Under the pieces are notes generated by a model. The model did no database searches, was not told where the DNA came from, and saw nothing but the letters and a program-made list of their open reading frames with translations. A stretch of DNA of 64,000 nt from Hymenopellis radicata (taxonomy: Eukaryota > Basidiomycota > Agaricomycetes > Agaricales > Physalacriaceae): NCBI GenBank assembly GCA_015501595.1, contig JADNRX010000210.1, positions 31,233 through 95,232 on the forward strand, written 5' to 3'. Within the stretch, counting starts at the first letter, position 1, and each line of letters opens with the position of its first letter. Shown in pieces: positions 12,617 through 24,479 of this stretch. Both the position numbers and the translations under genes were made by a program.

Positions 12617-13619
12617 ATGCCAGCGCTTTTGAACACTAGAGATGAAAATTCCGAGGTTATGTCCGGGTCATCCTCCCTCCGCCCTGTGTACATTGCGGGA
12701 TTCTGCGTAGTCGGCGCTATCCTGATCGGGCTCGCCATCTGGTTGTCCATCCGCATCTATCGACGCCGTGCGCAGGCCAAACGGGATAACGTGCGCGGTG
12801 CCGCGTTCTTGTCTGTAAAGGGCCTCGTCAGAGTGGAAGCTACGGAAAAGGAACCTCTTCCCGAGTATGTCTCTTCTCTTGACTTTTTCATTCTCAGATG
12901 TCAATAATGATATTCCAGAAATCTGCAAGCCCTCAAAGGCGGCACATTTTCACGCGACCAGCTGACTCGTTCCGTCGTCCTGCCCGAGAAACCTGACCAG
13001 GTGCTCAACCGCAATAACCCGCAGGATGTCCTCGAGTTCCACCGCCAATCCGGCATGTTCCCCCGCGCCTTCGCGCCCTCGCCCGGCGGCTCCTCCGTCT
13101 CCTCCTCCTCCCCACCCCGAAACCCTTCTCCTTCGCCCTCGGTGCAGGCAACCGCGGCTCGGTGATCAAAGCAGACCGCTCCTCGTTCCTCTCCGTCGGC
13201 TCGCGCAACTCCATCATGTCCACCCTCTCCGCGTCCTCCATCGACTCGTCCGCCTCGTCCTCCGCCACCGCGCGCAAGGTCCGCCAGGTCTTCAACCCCA
13301 TCCTCCCCGACGAGCTCACCGTCAGCCCCGGCGAGCGCCTCACGCTCGTGCAGTCCTTTGACGACGGCTGGTGCGTCGTCGGCCGCGAGAGCAGGGCCGC
13401 CGCGTTGGGCAATGCGCGGTCGCTGTTCAAGGCCGCGGCGCCGCAGCAGGACGACGATAGCATCGAGCTGGGTGTCATACCCGCGTGGTGCTTCATCAAG
13501 CCCGCCAAGGGCCTCAAGGCGGAGCGCCCCGTCCGCAGCAGCTCGCTCGGTATCACTGTCCAGATGGAGGCCCCGGCTTCTCCTCGAGGGAGGAGCTCAT
13601 TTCTTGGTCCAACTTTTAA
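12617..13619 (+). CDS. Single-pass membrane protein with C-terminal SH3 domain
   Basis: The order is a short N-terminus, one transmembrane helix (about residues 20-42, IAGFCVVGAILIGLAIWLSI), a basic juxtamembrane run (YRRRAQAKR), a Ser/Pro-rich linker, and an SH3 domain. The SH3 begins at VRQVFNPILPDELTVSPGE, with ALYDY-equivalent FNPILPDEL, then FDDGWCVVGRE and GVIPAWCF. Exon 1 is 12617-12864 and exon 2 is 12919-13619. The family's linker motif KPFSFALG and its C-terminal FSSREELISWSNF are both present, but in shifted frames. One C is missing in CCCC 13115-13118 (or 13110-13113) and one in CCCC 13571-13574. With both restored the length is 951 nt, 316 residues. SH3 proteins of this shape probably act in membrane-cytoskeleton signalling; no specific function is established. 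Confidence 0.78.
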
Positions 13620-14226
13620 ATTATGATGATGTTTTAGTGTATCTTCCTGACCAGCCAGTGTCCTCCATACCCCCAGCTCCCAGCAGTTGTACTGCTGCCA
13701 CGCTTTATCGTTTATCGTTGCAGATTTAAGTAGTTACGTGTTCCCCATGTTGTAGCTCTAAATGTTGAGTTTTTCTGCGGAATCTCTTGGGTGACTTCTG
13801 AGTGTGTAGTAGCCGTAGACTATACTTAGACTTGTATATTAAATTTCTTGAGAATGCAGGCCGCTCTCTCAACGTATAATGAGTATAAGTGGGGGCTGAC
13901 CATTCCCTCCCCAAAACGATGTAAAGACAATGCCAACATACTTGTACTGGGATACCAGCGCCACTTTTCCATCTACGACCAGAGGACGAATGTGCTGTAT
14001 GGCTGGTAGTGGACCAAATACCACCCATTCGGTCTTTGGCACGCTGATCGTCATGAAGTTTGCGCAACTGGATCCCGGAGGGCGACATCGTCTGCTTGTT
14101 CGACATGAGATATGGCGCGCCCCATAAGATAGGCATCTTGAGCAATTGCCGCATCCAAGTCTGCACCGTGACAGAAGACATTCCACAGAACGAGAGATTC
14201 GGTATCGCCCGTAAAGTCCACAACTT
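13620..14226. other. Intergenic between convergent genes
   Basis: This separates the 3' ends of the SH3 gene (+) and the first Zn2Cys6 gene (-). A 165-codon minus-strand frame (13726-14223) has no recognisable feature. I see no repeat or RNA. Confidence 0.4.
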
Positions 14227-15467
14227 TTAAATTGTCTGGTGCACTAGCCAGGGAAACAGGTCAGAGTCTGATTCAACTTCTTGTATCATAGTATGTCCGG
14301 CGGCGTCTACATCTGGAACCCAATCGCACCATCTGCGCCACTCGCTACCTACAGTGGCCGTAATACTCTCCAGCTCGGCAGTCCACCGTCGTTGTATCCA
14401 CCAAGGCCCTCCTCGCATACGACGCATGATCGCACACCAATGTCCCGCGATCACAAGAGCGCGCGGGCGACGCTCGTATAGGAGATGCAAGTATAGCTGC
14501 GGCGCCAAGCCCAGCCAGATGGTGCACGCATACGTCTGTGAGCCCGGATCCAAAGACGCCAGCCACGCTCGTTTGAGGAATGCGACAGCCTTTTGATACG
14601 CGGTGGAGATATGCGTGTCGTGGAGTTCTTCCACGTCCGGCGCGCTGAGAGTGGGGAGATGGATGGTGGCCAATGACGACGGGAACAGCACCGGCCCTCT
14701 TCCTCGATTTCCATGATAGCGGAACGGCACTATGTGCGGAGTGCAGAGCGCGTATCATGGGTCCCAAGGGCCCCGTCCAATACGCGTTGGATTTGGCACT
14801 CGCCATGCTGCCCTGGGTCCGAAATAGATCCAGCCAGTCATTCCGCTCGAATAGACAGGAGGACGTGCAAGGCCGTATACGGCTAAAAGGCCGTGGGTGA
14901 GGAAGAGGGTATAGTCTGTTGAGCCCGGCGGGAGATCGGACGCGGAAGGCAATTCCTTCATCGCCTGCGTGCGGTGGCTGGCTGCCGCGTACGCGTATTT
15001 GCCAGTGGTATCGTGGGCCGTCTGGAGCGTGTGGAGGTGGAGGCTGGAGACGGCGAGCATGGCATGGAGGAGGAACGTGGAGTTGCCGGAGAAAGTGAGG
15101 CTAGGCGCGACTGTTCGCCATACCTCCACCGCGTCTGGATGTTGTTGGAGAGTCAGACAGGTGTAGTGTGTAAAGTGGTGCATGAGCTCTAGGTTCATGA
15201 AGTCTATGGCAGACGACGAGGCCACGACGACGGGGAGGTATTCAGCTGGTCCCACGGTGGATGACTTGGGCGGGGTGCCGTTGTCGGTCCACACGCATTC
15301 TACTTCTCTTCTTGAGCAATTGTTGCAGACTGGAGATCTTTCATCGCACTACTTGACGCCACTTAGAATGGAACGGGTTACGAGTTGACGCGACATACCT
15401 TGACTTTGCGCTGACGACAGGTTCTGCAGCCAGTCCGGGTTTTATGATGTTGTCTTATTGGCGCCAT
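14227..15467 (-). CDS. Zn(II)2Cys6 transcription factor, paralogue 1 (three frame breaks)
   Basis: Exon 1 (15467-15399) begins MAPIRQHHKTRTGCRTCRQR and encodes the first half of the zinc cluster. After an intron, exon 2 (from 15348) supplies CDERSPVCNNCSRREVECVW, completing the six cysteines of a DNA-binding Zn2Cys6 domain. The rest matches the fungal transcription-factor regulatory domain of the two neighbours: LELMHHFTHYTCLTL, FLLHAMLAVSSLHLHTL, RRPRALVIAGHWCAIMRRM and WWIQRRWTAELESI. Frame changes occur at about 14850, 14719-14726 and 14691-14696 (CCGGCC). Adding one base at each gives 1194 nt, 397 residues. This is the most damaged paralogue, so a true pseudogene is possible. The overall shape resembles Upc2-like sterol regulators annotated across Agaricomycetes. 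Confidence 0.7.
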
Positions 15468-15680
15468 GGTACTAGGACTAGGAGCATTCAGCGAAAGGAG
15501 AGAACGTACACAGCAAATTTGACATCTGATAATAATACAATGGAAAGGAGGAAGCTAGACCGAAGCTAGAAGGCACATGATCTATGTTATAAATAAAGAC
15601 TTGCCCGCCAAGCCAACAGCGGACCGCCACTATGTCGGTGAAAGACGAACGCGCAGCAAGGGTAGGATATGGAGTGCAAT

Positions 15681-16930
15681 TCAACTGGGCATCCACGTAA
15701 AAAGAGCACTATTATCCTGATATGTTTCAAAGGTCCGCACTTCGTCGACTTCCGACACCCAATCAAACCACGCCCGCCACTGGTCCCCCACCGCCGCCAT
15801 AATCCTGTCCAACTGCGCGCTCCAGTCCCTCTTCGTCCACCACTGCCCCTTCATGCGCCGTATAATCGCGCAATAGTGCCCGGCAATAATCAAGGCACGC
15901 GGGCGCTGTTCCCACAGCAAAGTGAAAAACAGGTCGGGTGCAAAAGTCAGAAAGATAAACGCTGCGTAGCACCGAAACTCTGGGTGCAGGGACGCCACCC
16001 ATGTGCGTCTGAGGTGGAAGATGGCCTTTTGATATGTATCCGCTATTACGGGATCGCGAACTTCGTCGGCGTCGGGGGCGCCTGGTGTCGGGAGATGCAG
16101 GAAGGATAGCGACTGGGGAATAGGGAAGGGCCGTTCATGTCAATTTGGAGTTGGGCTGATATCGCGGCATAGGTGGTCGCTAGGGCGCGCATCAGTGGCG
16201 CCAAGGAACTTGTGCGGTACCCGTCGTATCGCGAGGCCATCTCGGTGCGTGTGGTTCGCACCATGTCGATCCAGTCACTTTGCGCATAGACACATTCCGA
16301 TGTCGCGAAGCCATAAAGGGATATGAGGGTGTGGGTGGGATAGAGGATGTGATTGTCGTCGGACGACGAGTCAGGGTAGGCTGGTATTGTTTTCAGAGCT
16401 TGGTTGTAATGACTGGCAGCCGCGTAGAAGTATTTGGAGGCATTCGGGTGTGCCTGATGCAGATGATGGAGATGGAGAGCGGAGAAAGCGAGGACGGAGT
16501 GCAGGAGAAATGCACAATTTGTGGAAAAGGCCATGTCGGGAACAACGCTCTTCCAGATTTCGGTTGTATCTGAATGGTCATGTATTGTATAGCATGCGTG
16601 GTTGGTGAAGTGGTGCATCAGCTCCAGGGTCATAAAGTCCAATCGTGGTGGAGGCACATCGAGAGGAGCAGGGGAGGAGGTTGATAGACCGAGGGGGATC
16701 GTTCGACAGTGGGGGATGTACTGGACGATTCCCGTGGAGACTCATTCCAGACGCACTCTATTTCTCTTTTCGCACAATTGGAGCAGACGGGTGATGTCTC
16801 GTCGCACTACTTACTTGTTGTGAGCCACTTCCCCGCGAAACTGGGCAAGCAAGATGCGCACCTTCACTTTGCGCTTTCGGCAAGTCTTGCAGCCGTTGCG
16901 TGACTTATTGTGGGGCCGCATAGGAGCCAT
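15681..16930 (-). CDS. Zn(II)2Cys6 transcription factor, paralogue 2 (two frame breaks)
   Basis: Exon 1 (16930-16862) reads MAPMRPHNKSRNGCKTCRKR and exon 2 (from 16806) CDETSPVCSNCAKREIECVW, a complete Zn2Cys6 cluster split by an intron at the same codon as in both paralogues. Conserved blocks follow: FMTLELMHHFTNHACYTI, FLLHSVLAFSALHLHHL, RRTWVASLHPE, RRPRALIIAGHYCAIIRRM and a WTKRDWSAQL motif. Two breaks, both in CCCC on the coding strand (GGGG at 16671-16674 and 16115-16118), disrupt an otherwise good frame. Restoring them gives 1197 nt, 398 residues. It probably acts in the nucleus as a sequence-specific regulator; the target is unknown. Confidence 0.75.
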
Positions 16931-17445
16931 GGCCGCAGCATAATAGTCTAGCGACACAAAATGGGTGAGAGTTGTCTGCACATCAAATTTATGTAACCTC
17001 ACCAACGGATCCTCGTCTCGGTCCGATCAGCCGTGCTTCTTATCTAGTAATCAAAGCGAACTTGAAAAAAACGGTCCAGGTCGACCTTTGGAAGCAAGAA
17101 GAGCAGGAATGTGGTCTACAGAGCTTTGAGAGCATCTAGAAAAACCATCATTTCTTGCCTAGGTCTTATTCCTTCTGTTCCCAACCAAAGACGTTGCTCG
17201 CGCGTCATTCCGAATTTGAATGCGCAATTCAGATTCACTCGTCGTCCAACTCTTAATGATTTTCAGGGGGTACTTCATTTACTTCTTGATCCTGTCAACA
17301 CGGGAGTTTCTTCGACGCTATGTACATGCTTCGCACGTGTACACAGATCAACGCTTTCGCGTTCGGGAACGTTCCCGCACCGCGAATCCGATTCGCGATA
17401 AATACTGCGGCGCAAAAGAGCTTATTTCTCTAAGACGCTAGAGCC
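16931..17445. promoter_or_regulatory. Divergent promoter region of regulator 2 and the RTA1 gene
   Basis: This is the only upstream space for the minus-strand regulator (ATG 16930) and the plus-strand RTA1-like gene (ATG 17446). No coding potential is seen. The segment 17328-17400 contains a GTTCGGGAACGTTCC-type partial palindrome and several CG-rich half sites (TTCGCG, CGCGAAT) that could serve Zn2Cys6 binding, but no clean CGG-N-CCG pair is evident. Confidence 0.35.
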
Positions 17446-18528
17446 ATGTCCGAATCTGACGACTACTATTCGGATTACCGTTTCTACCAGTAAACATTAC
17501 TCTACCTAACTGCTATGACCCAGGACTAACTGCCTACAGATATACGCCTTCGCGTGTTGTAGCCGCCGCATTTGCAGGTGTCTTTGGCCTCTCGACCATC
17601 ATACATGCTAAACAAATTTTCGCCACGAGAACATGGTACTTCCTGGCGATGATGATTGGAGGAATCAGTTGAGGACCTCCAATATCGCGGCTCGCGAGTA
17701 TCATCGCCTCTAACGTCTCGGTTTTCAGTGGAAGTCGGAGGATATATCGCCAGGATATATTCCCACAACGAGCCGGACGAGCTGATGCCATATATTATTC
17801 AAAGTCTTCTCATCTTACTGGCCCCAGCTCTATACGTTCGTGCACGTTATTAAACTATTCATATCATCACTAACCATTGCGCACAGGCAGCTAGTATCTA
17901 TGTCATTCTGGGGCGTCTCATTCGGTACCTGGGAACAGAAAAGCTCTCTGTCATCCCCGTGCGCCACTTGACCAAGTTCTTCGTTTGCGGCGATGTACTA
18001 AGTTTCCTTGTACAATCGGGAGGTGCGAGTCGATTTTGTGACAACTACAAGGTTCTGAAGCTAAATTCTTTCTAGGTGGCGGCATATCTGCGAAGAGTGA
18101 CACGGCTGAAATGGGCCAGAAGATCATTCTCGGTGGCCTTGGGATTCAGATTCTTTGGTTTGGAGGCTTTGTGGTCGTCTCTGTGGTTTTCCACGTCCGT
18201 ATGCGGCGCGTTCCTCAGGCCGTCGAGAAGGCACACTGGACACGATTAATGGGGGCGCTCTACGTCGGCAGCACACTTATCTTGATACGTTCCGCCTTTC
18301 GGATGGTCGAGTATGCAGGCGGTCACGACGGTAAACTGATGAAGAGCGAAGCGGTACATTGTGCTATAGTTTTCTGTTAGTCTTTTTTACTGACGTTTCT
18401 CTCAGTGGTTGTATGTCTTTGATGCAACACTCATGTGTGGCGTCATGTTCCTATTCAACATCTTCCATCCTTCGAAATACCTGGGTCCCATTTATACGGA
18501 GCAGCTGAGCATGCATAATCTGCCTTGA
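17446..18528 (+). CDS. RTA1-like seven-transmembrane protein
   Basis: This belongs to the fungal RTA1 family of multi-pass membrane proteins, whose yeast members include Rta1 (7-aminocholesterol resistance) and Rsb1 (long-chain-base release). The start MSESDDYYSDYRFYQ is followed by YTPSRVVAAAFAGVFGLSTI, TRTWYFLAMMIGGI, VEVGGYIARIYS, QSLLILLAPALYAASIYVIL, LTKFFVCGDVLSFLVQSGG, KIILGGLGIQILWFGGFVV, RSAFRMVEYAGG and WLYVFDATLMCGVMFLFNIF. The GGxSGK-equivalent and RSxFRxxEY signatures of the family are visible. The gene is split by about five short introns (for example 18357 to about 18404). It sits between two paralogous regulators, which suggests co-regulation with them. Confidence 0.85.
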
Positions 18529-18585
18529 AGACTATCAGGATGGGGTTCTAGATTATTTATACAAAGTTTAGACTGTTCGGAATAG

Positions 18586-19870
18586 TTACAGGTGCACTGA
18601 TACCGGACTTGTGATCAAGAACGGCGTCGACATCCAATCCATCAGACCATCATCGCTTCCAAGCTCCAATTCGTTAAACATCCCCTCGCAGGCATCCGGA
18701 GGCATCCAATCGAGCCACCTCTGCCATCGATCGTCTAACAAGGCGCGTATCCTACTCAGCTCATCGCTCCATCCCTTCCTAGCCCACCAAGGACCTTTCA
18801 TTCGGTGCATAATAGCACAATAATGACCAGCTATGATTAGGGCGCGGGGACGCCGCTGGCACAGCAGCTCCATGAAAGAGTCCGACATGGAAGTAACCCA
18901 AATAGACGCGGCGTATGCCTGACAATCCGGGAGGAGCGACGCTGTAAATGCGCGTCTGAGGAGATTGATGGCCTCTGCGTACGTTTCTGATACTGCGGGA
19001 TCGCGGACTTCATCCCCGTCCGGAGCGTCGGGTGTCGGAAGGTGAAGGCGGGAAAGGGAATGCGGGAACAGGGCGTGTGTTACATCTGTGTCGAGAAGAC
19101 GTGAAACGGCTTCGTCTGTAGAGTCCAGAGCGCGGATGAGCAGCCCGATATCTGTTTTCCGGTACCGGTCCCACCGATCTAGCTGTGTCCATAGTGCTGA
19201 CCGGCCAATCTCAGCGAACCATTCGCTCTGGCTGGAGACGGACGACTCTGTCGCGAATTTATATCGCGCGCCCAGGATGTATGTCAGGAAGAGAACGATC
19301 TGGTCCGCATTTTGAGCTAGGTCCTGGGATGCGGGGAGCGCGCGTACGGCCAGCGTGTTGTATGATCTGGCAATTCGTAGGTATTCTGCCCCCTTTGGTT
19401 CGCTGCCGTAGAGACTATGTAGATGTAGGGCGGAGAATGCGAGGATGGAGTGCAGAAGGAAGGGAGATGGCGCGGAGAATGCGAGTCGAGGGACTACGGT
19501 TCTCCAGATTTCTGCTGCTTCGGGCGGCTGGTCGTATACGGTGTTGTACGCCACAGAGGTGTAGTGGTGCATTATCTCCAGAGTGGTCATATCGAATGGA
19601 GGTGCACTTCGGCAAAGCGAAAGCTCGGGAGAGGGAGTAGGTCGTGGCATCTTGGGGGATTTGGGAGATGAAGCTTTCGAAGGGTCGGGCCAGACGCATT
19701 GCATCTTGCGTCGTGAACAATTGTCACATGTAATGGAAGTCTCGTCGCACTGTTGCTCGTCAGCATCAAACTCGAAGGTGCAGAGAAAAAACTTTACACA
19801 CCTTGACCTTGCGCTTTCGGCAAGTCAAGCATCCAGTTCGAGTCTTTTGATGTGGGCGGATAGGTGCCAT
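18586..19870 (-). CDS. Zn(II)2Cys6 transcription factor, paralogue 3 (intact)
   Basis: This is the only intact member of the trio. Exon 1 is 19870-19802 (MAPIRPHQKTRTGCLTCRKR) and exon 2 19749-18586 (CDETSITCDNCSRRKMQCVW onward), 410 residues. The zinc cluster is followed by a Pro/Ser-rich linker and the helical regulatory domain: DMTTLEIMHHYTSVAYNT, FLLHSILAFSALHLHSL, LIRALDSTDEAVSRLL, LHLPTPDAPDGDEV, QRRPRALIIAGHYCAIMHRM and WWARKGWSDELSRI. The 52-nt intron interrupts the cluster after KRKVK as in the other two copies. It converges tail-to-tail with the RTA1-like gene (57 bp apart). Relatives are often called Upc2-like; I cannot say what it regulates. Confidence 0.87.
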
Positions 19871-20750
19871 GAGAAAAGCGGGCTTGGCTTTCGCTGGTCC
19901 TCGCTGTTATAAATTGTCAGGTGAAAGGACTCAATTGGTTGCACGATCGGATCGACATGATCACTGATCCTTCCGTTTTTGGCTCATCCACACTTCCGAC
20001 TTCCCAACAAACTGAAAGAAGCAGCTGCGCATATTCGAAATGGTCCTTGAAACCCGAAGTATGTATGTGCTAGACATTTCTGATAATGATGTTCAGACGA
20101 GTTGGCTTTTTGCGTGCCCGGTCTCTGCCTCCGGCGAGGTGTAGCGCTTGTCTTTGTCTTTGGCAATTCTTCGTTCGTTTTACGAGGTTGTCTTTTGGCG
20201 TTTGGCTGAATATCAAGCAGCTTAAATAGCCAGATCTTCATCTTACTTATAAGTACAACGCTGGCGGGTAGCCAGGTGCTGGCGGGGATCGGTGATATGA
20301 ACTCGTCGTCCATATGTCAAATAACTTACACATAGCCGGAGCTCATCCTCCGTAACTCAACCGTGCGTTTTCCTTCTCTTGGATAGAGCGTCTTCCCTTC
20401 GACGTCGTTGGTACCTTGCTGCAAGCAATAAGGCCCGTCTCTATTTGAACGTGATAGAGTCCTCTGTCCAAACAACGAGATTTGGGCTGAGCTCCAGCTC
20501 AGAGTTAATACCCGTTCCCATGGTGCGCAGCATTTGTAGTACCCCGATACGAAGAGTCATTCAATACACTCACAGCCCTTCTCAAAAAGCTGTTCGCCGG
20601 TCTAGCTGTCTTCACGACTGCGCTTAATAACGCCAACACGTGAATTCGACGAGTTCAGACCATTTCAGGACTAGCGGGGAAGTCTACGGGTTTCGACAAT
20701 TGGCTAAGTAGTAACCCACCAGCTAAATACTATTATGTTCTCAAATTACA
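19871..20750. other. Intergenic, no recognised gene
   Basis: A Lys/Arg-rich 109-codon minus-strand frame (19984-20313) has no family signature. No repeats or RNA genes are apparent. Some of the first 300 bases must hold the promoter of the minus-strand regulator starting at 19870. Confidence 0.35.
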
Positions 20751-20754
20751 ACGC

Positions 20755-21374
20755 AGGAGGCTGGTCAGTATGGCCATGCGAAATGTGTACTTCATAAGGA
20801 TACAACGTCTCAACGTCCAACGGCCCCGCCAGATCTTTCCCCTGCTGAATGCTCTTCGCAACGTCAGCATTTATGATCCACGGTCGTCCGAGAACTACTG
20901 CAAATAACTGACAACTGTAATAGCAGTCGATGATGTCGTGTGGCGTCCCGCCGCGGTGCTTTTCCGTTAATGGGCGGGTCAAAGACAGGGTTAATTCACG
21001 AAAAGGCCTGGGATATACACTGACCCAACGTCAAGACGTTCACCGGCGGGATTCACTCTGATTGCGACGCGATCCGAGCCCCAGATTTTGCCCATTCAAT
21101 CGGCGAGAATTGTGAGGCCGAATGTACTGCGGTTTGCTAGTGACTCCGAGTCACTCAAGTTGCATGGATTCGGCTTGCCATGCAGAGAGTCCTGGGCTGC
21201 AGGATGGCGTCCTGTGAATAGTTTCTGCGTCGAAAGGAACGCAATTCCTTCAGCAGGAGGCCCATGTCGAGGGTCAAAAGAAATATGTAACGGAACCGTA
21301 TACACCGAAAGTTGGATGATAAGGGCGCCTCGTTGAATCCACGCTAGAAATTGACGAATTTGCGACGCAGACAC
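20755..21374 (-). pseudogene. Old Yellow Enzyme (NADH:flavin oxidoreductase) 3' remnant
   Basis: The minus strand reads ESLANRSTFGLTILAD, an in-frame stop, then MGKIWGSDRVAIRVNPAGER near 21150-21030, and after a gap FAVVLGRPWIINADVAKSIQ, LAGPLDVETLYPYE and GHTDQPPAL to about 20755. These match the C-terminal third of OYE-type TIM-barrel flavoproteins (the ENRxRF helix, the GxDRVGxRxSP strand, the GRPFIANPDL phosphate-binding motif and the C-terminal YTDYP). The N-terminal barrel, including the substrate-binding His pair, is missing; upstream sequence runs straight into the DUF6535 gene. The internal stop and lost 5' part make it a pseudogene. Confidence 0.7.
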
Positions 21375-21458
21375 CTATTTGTTCTGAAGGACAGAGTACG
21401 ATGCTCATCCCGTCGAGAATCATCTGCCGCTATACTAACGACAGTAAGAGCTAGGCTA

Positions 21459-24372
21459 CTAGTCCGACAAACGATTCGATTGCGGTAGAATTTGCAAAGC
21501 CGCCTCAAGTTTCTCTCTTGCATCTTCACCCGTAAACCTCCTCCGTACATACTCTCCCACCGGTATAGGCCGATCTGAGCACTGGATGACCTTGCTGCTG
21601 AGCAAGTAGTCACCTGGAAACTCTGTGCTGTCACGATTGAAATCGTTGTTCCATGAGACAATACTCTTCATGAGAGCCCGACATCCATCCCAGGACGAGT
21701 GCGTCGGATTTATTGCAATCAAGGACCGTAACCTTCTGGCGTCGGGAAAGACAACACACGCAGCGATGGCGAGGTTCTCAGGCTCGTAGAGGTAGTCGAT
21801 AAACTGTTGGCCAAAGACAGCCAGTGAAGGCTCGTTGAGACCGAAAACATACAAGTCAATTGTCCGTTCTCCCTGTGTTGGCCACTGTGGGTATCTACCC
21901 ACTGTCGTGTACTCGGTCCGGCCATCCCATCCTGCCATCCACAGTGGACCGAGTCTCTTCAACCATTTGTCCTCAACGAAGAGACAATACGCGTCGGGGC
22001 GGCCAAAAATTAGTTCCTTAACCATCATAGAATTTGCGTCGCGTAGAATGGAACAGCACGACGCGTAGTCCATTTGGTATTGGGTGTGTGGGGAGTCTGA
22101 ACTGTAGAGTAAGCGAGACACCACAACATGTAAGAGAGTTGGATTAATAGGGCACAGAGAATAAGAGGTATTATATGTATCACAAAGTGCGAGGACGGAG
22201 GAGATACACCCATCGAGGAGTTGCATCGGAACGGAAGGAGTATAGTGCGGGCTGTCCAGAAATCTGAATGTGTCGAGCGCGACGATCTGTTCCATTAACT
22301 GCATGAGCTCCTCTCGAAATAGTTCTGTCGGTGCAGGAGTCAGATGGTGCCAGGCTGATTTAAAATAACGCAAAACCGCCTCCAGCAAGGCCCAATGATA
22401 CTGCGCCTCAGATGCTAAAGGAGAGCTATGGATCTCGACTTCCGGAAGAGTATGACCTTCCTTAATGTGATACAATGCAAATTTCGAAGCGACGAGGAGA
22501 ACGCGATGAGAGGTCGACGACGACATGGAGGGGTCGACATCGAAGGCCATCAATGCCGGCATCTGTGATAGGTAGTCCCAGATGGCGGGCGGTGGACATA
22601 CTTCCAACGCACGTCGTAATACTTTGGGAGAAGTGGTATCGAAAATTGGGAACCTGAAGGCAAAATCGGGTAACATGAAAGCAATGAACCGAGCATGGGC
22701 ACCAGCTGTTACTTTCGAATCACTTAGACGAAAGGTGCCATTAGAAGCAGCCAGGGTAATCAGTTTTTTCCACACTAGAGGGTGGACAGCAGTTTCATTG
22801 CTTGAGATGAATAATTCCCTCATCTCGAAAGGGTTTGGTGTCCTCCGGACCATTGGTGTGAGCGCCAATGCCAGATCAAAGCGAGCATTGCCTGTGTTCA
22901 CAATCCTAGGTTCATGTTCCCCGAGTGGATACTGTGAATCACGAATTGGAAGGAAGAGATAGGAGCGAAAGACGCGCTCTAGAGTAGGTTCCGAGCCAGG
23001 GAGGCACATGAGTGCCGTGCAATCATCTTCAAGTTTTTGTGTCGACTCCATCACAATATCCTGACGCATTAACTGCATATTCCATGCATCATGCCAGATT
23101 GAGGCTGCATACTGTTCCACTGAAGCCGGAAGGCCTCCAATGGCCATTAGCACTATGCGCTCCACAACAGGATTTGAGGATGCTGTATAAAGCCAGTCTA
23201 GTGCGTCAACTAAGACCTTGTCATCTTCCAAACCTCCCAATGATTGGCTAGACCGCAGATGCCATGTCTTCCAAGGCAAGAATTTGTAGTATTGGCTGAA
23301 CTGAAGCTGTGATTCAACTGCCCTCTGCACAGCATGCCAGAATAATAATGTAGCCTGGTAGGCAGAGTTCAGAAAGTCACTCAAGGGAGTCTGATACGGA
23401 CATTGAGGGGAAAAAATTGGAAGAGCGTTGCTGACGAGGTACAGTGTGCAGAGAACGACTGTTATCACGCCGACAGCCCACGCTAGCGACACATGCAAGG
23501 GAATATAGAAGAGGATGAGACCGGAGAGGAAGAGCATAAGGGAAAGATGCATGATAATTGGCAGCATTCCTATAATGATGCGAACGCGCCAAAGCTCGAG
23601 GCCTGTGAATCTAAAATGGCGCAGAAGGCTGCGACGACGAGGGGTTCCGGAATGGAGGTCCATGTAGTGGTGAAGCCACTGTTTGATGAGAACCGCCGCA
23701 AGTGCAACGGCCAGGCTCGCAGAAAGACTGACGACCCAAAAGCCGTTCACCAAGACGTCGATTCTGCTCGCCACGAATGGTGCGGTGGGGTTTACGGAAG
23801 GGCTGGTGATATTGGTAACAGAAACACCATCAGACATAGCGAGCTGGATGAATACGAGGTCATGGAGAAGGAGGGCGGTCATCTCCCCATAATCAGCCTG
23901 TAAATTCTGGGAAACTTGTACAAGAAAGGACGTGACGATAGCGGAGAAGAGACCGGCCTGAATTCCAAGTCAGATACAGATCATCGTGACTGACATCACC
24001 TACAAATACGAGCATAACATCTAGACCGTCGCGAGATTGACCAACCATGTTGGCATCGAACACAGCGGCTTCCTCAACGTACACGCGCCATACCTTGGCA
24101 TTGGGAGCAGAAGTCTCTTGACCATAAGGGTCGTTGGGGAATCGCTTGTCATAGTCGTCATTGAAGACGAAGCCGTAAGGAGGCGCGTCCTGTTTAATTC
24201 CAAAAAAGTGCCTGTCCGCCTGCCTTGGCAGGCGGGTGCGAGATGCTGTTTGAGGAAGTTCCTCAAGGGTAGGGGTATCCGGGTCTGCGGAAGGTTCAGG
24301 AGGGAGTCGACTGCCAGCAGTGCCATCGTCCTTCACAGGCAATTCTTCGAACGTTGAGGATTCTGGCGGCAT
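21459..24372 (-). CDS. DUF6535-domain integral membrane protein
   Basis: Two exons (24372-24004 and 23957-21459, 46-nt intron) give an uninterrupted 955-residue protein. The N-terminal part holds the basidiomycete DUF6535 signature (KVWRVYVEEAAVFDANMVG, then AGLFSAIVTSFLVQVSQ across the splice). Three more hydrophobic spans follow: VLVNGFWVVSLSASLAVALA, IIIGMLPIIMHLSLMLFLSG and LAWAVGVITVVLCTLYLVSN. The long C-terminal portion (about 600 residues) is soluble and repeat-free to my eye. An alternative upstream Met lies at 24426. The family is expanded in Agaricomycetes and has no assigned biochemical role. The 5' end faces the Dpb4-like gene across 107 bp. Confidence 0.88.
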
Positions 24373-24479
24373 TGTTGTGGCAAGTGTCAAGACGAGACCC
24401 GCGCAACAAGCGTCAACAGCTCCCAAAGGCCCCGATCACAAGCTGCCCTGTTCACTCTTCCTCCTCCTCCCACGACATC

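Noticed and set aside
13098..13147. A 50-nt intron as the cause of the first SH3-gene frame change
   Set aside because: The pyrimidine tract and AG look right, but the resulting phase hits a stop; a missing C restores KPFSFALG instead.
13005..13556. A 183-codon minus-strand frame over the SH3 gene
   Set aside because: It is an Arg/Ser/Ala-rich shadow of the plus-strand SH3 coding sequence, which carries the conserved motifs.
14227..16930. Calling regulators 1 and 2 pseudogenes
   Set aside because: Their breaks are single bases, mostly in C/G runs, and the same kind of break hits essential housekeeping genes nearby, so sequence error is at least as likely.
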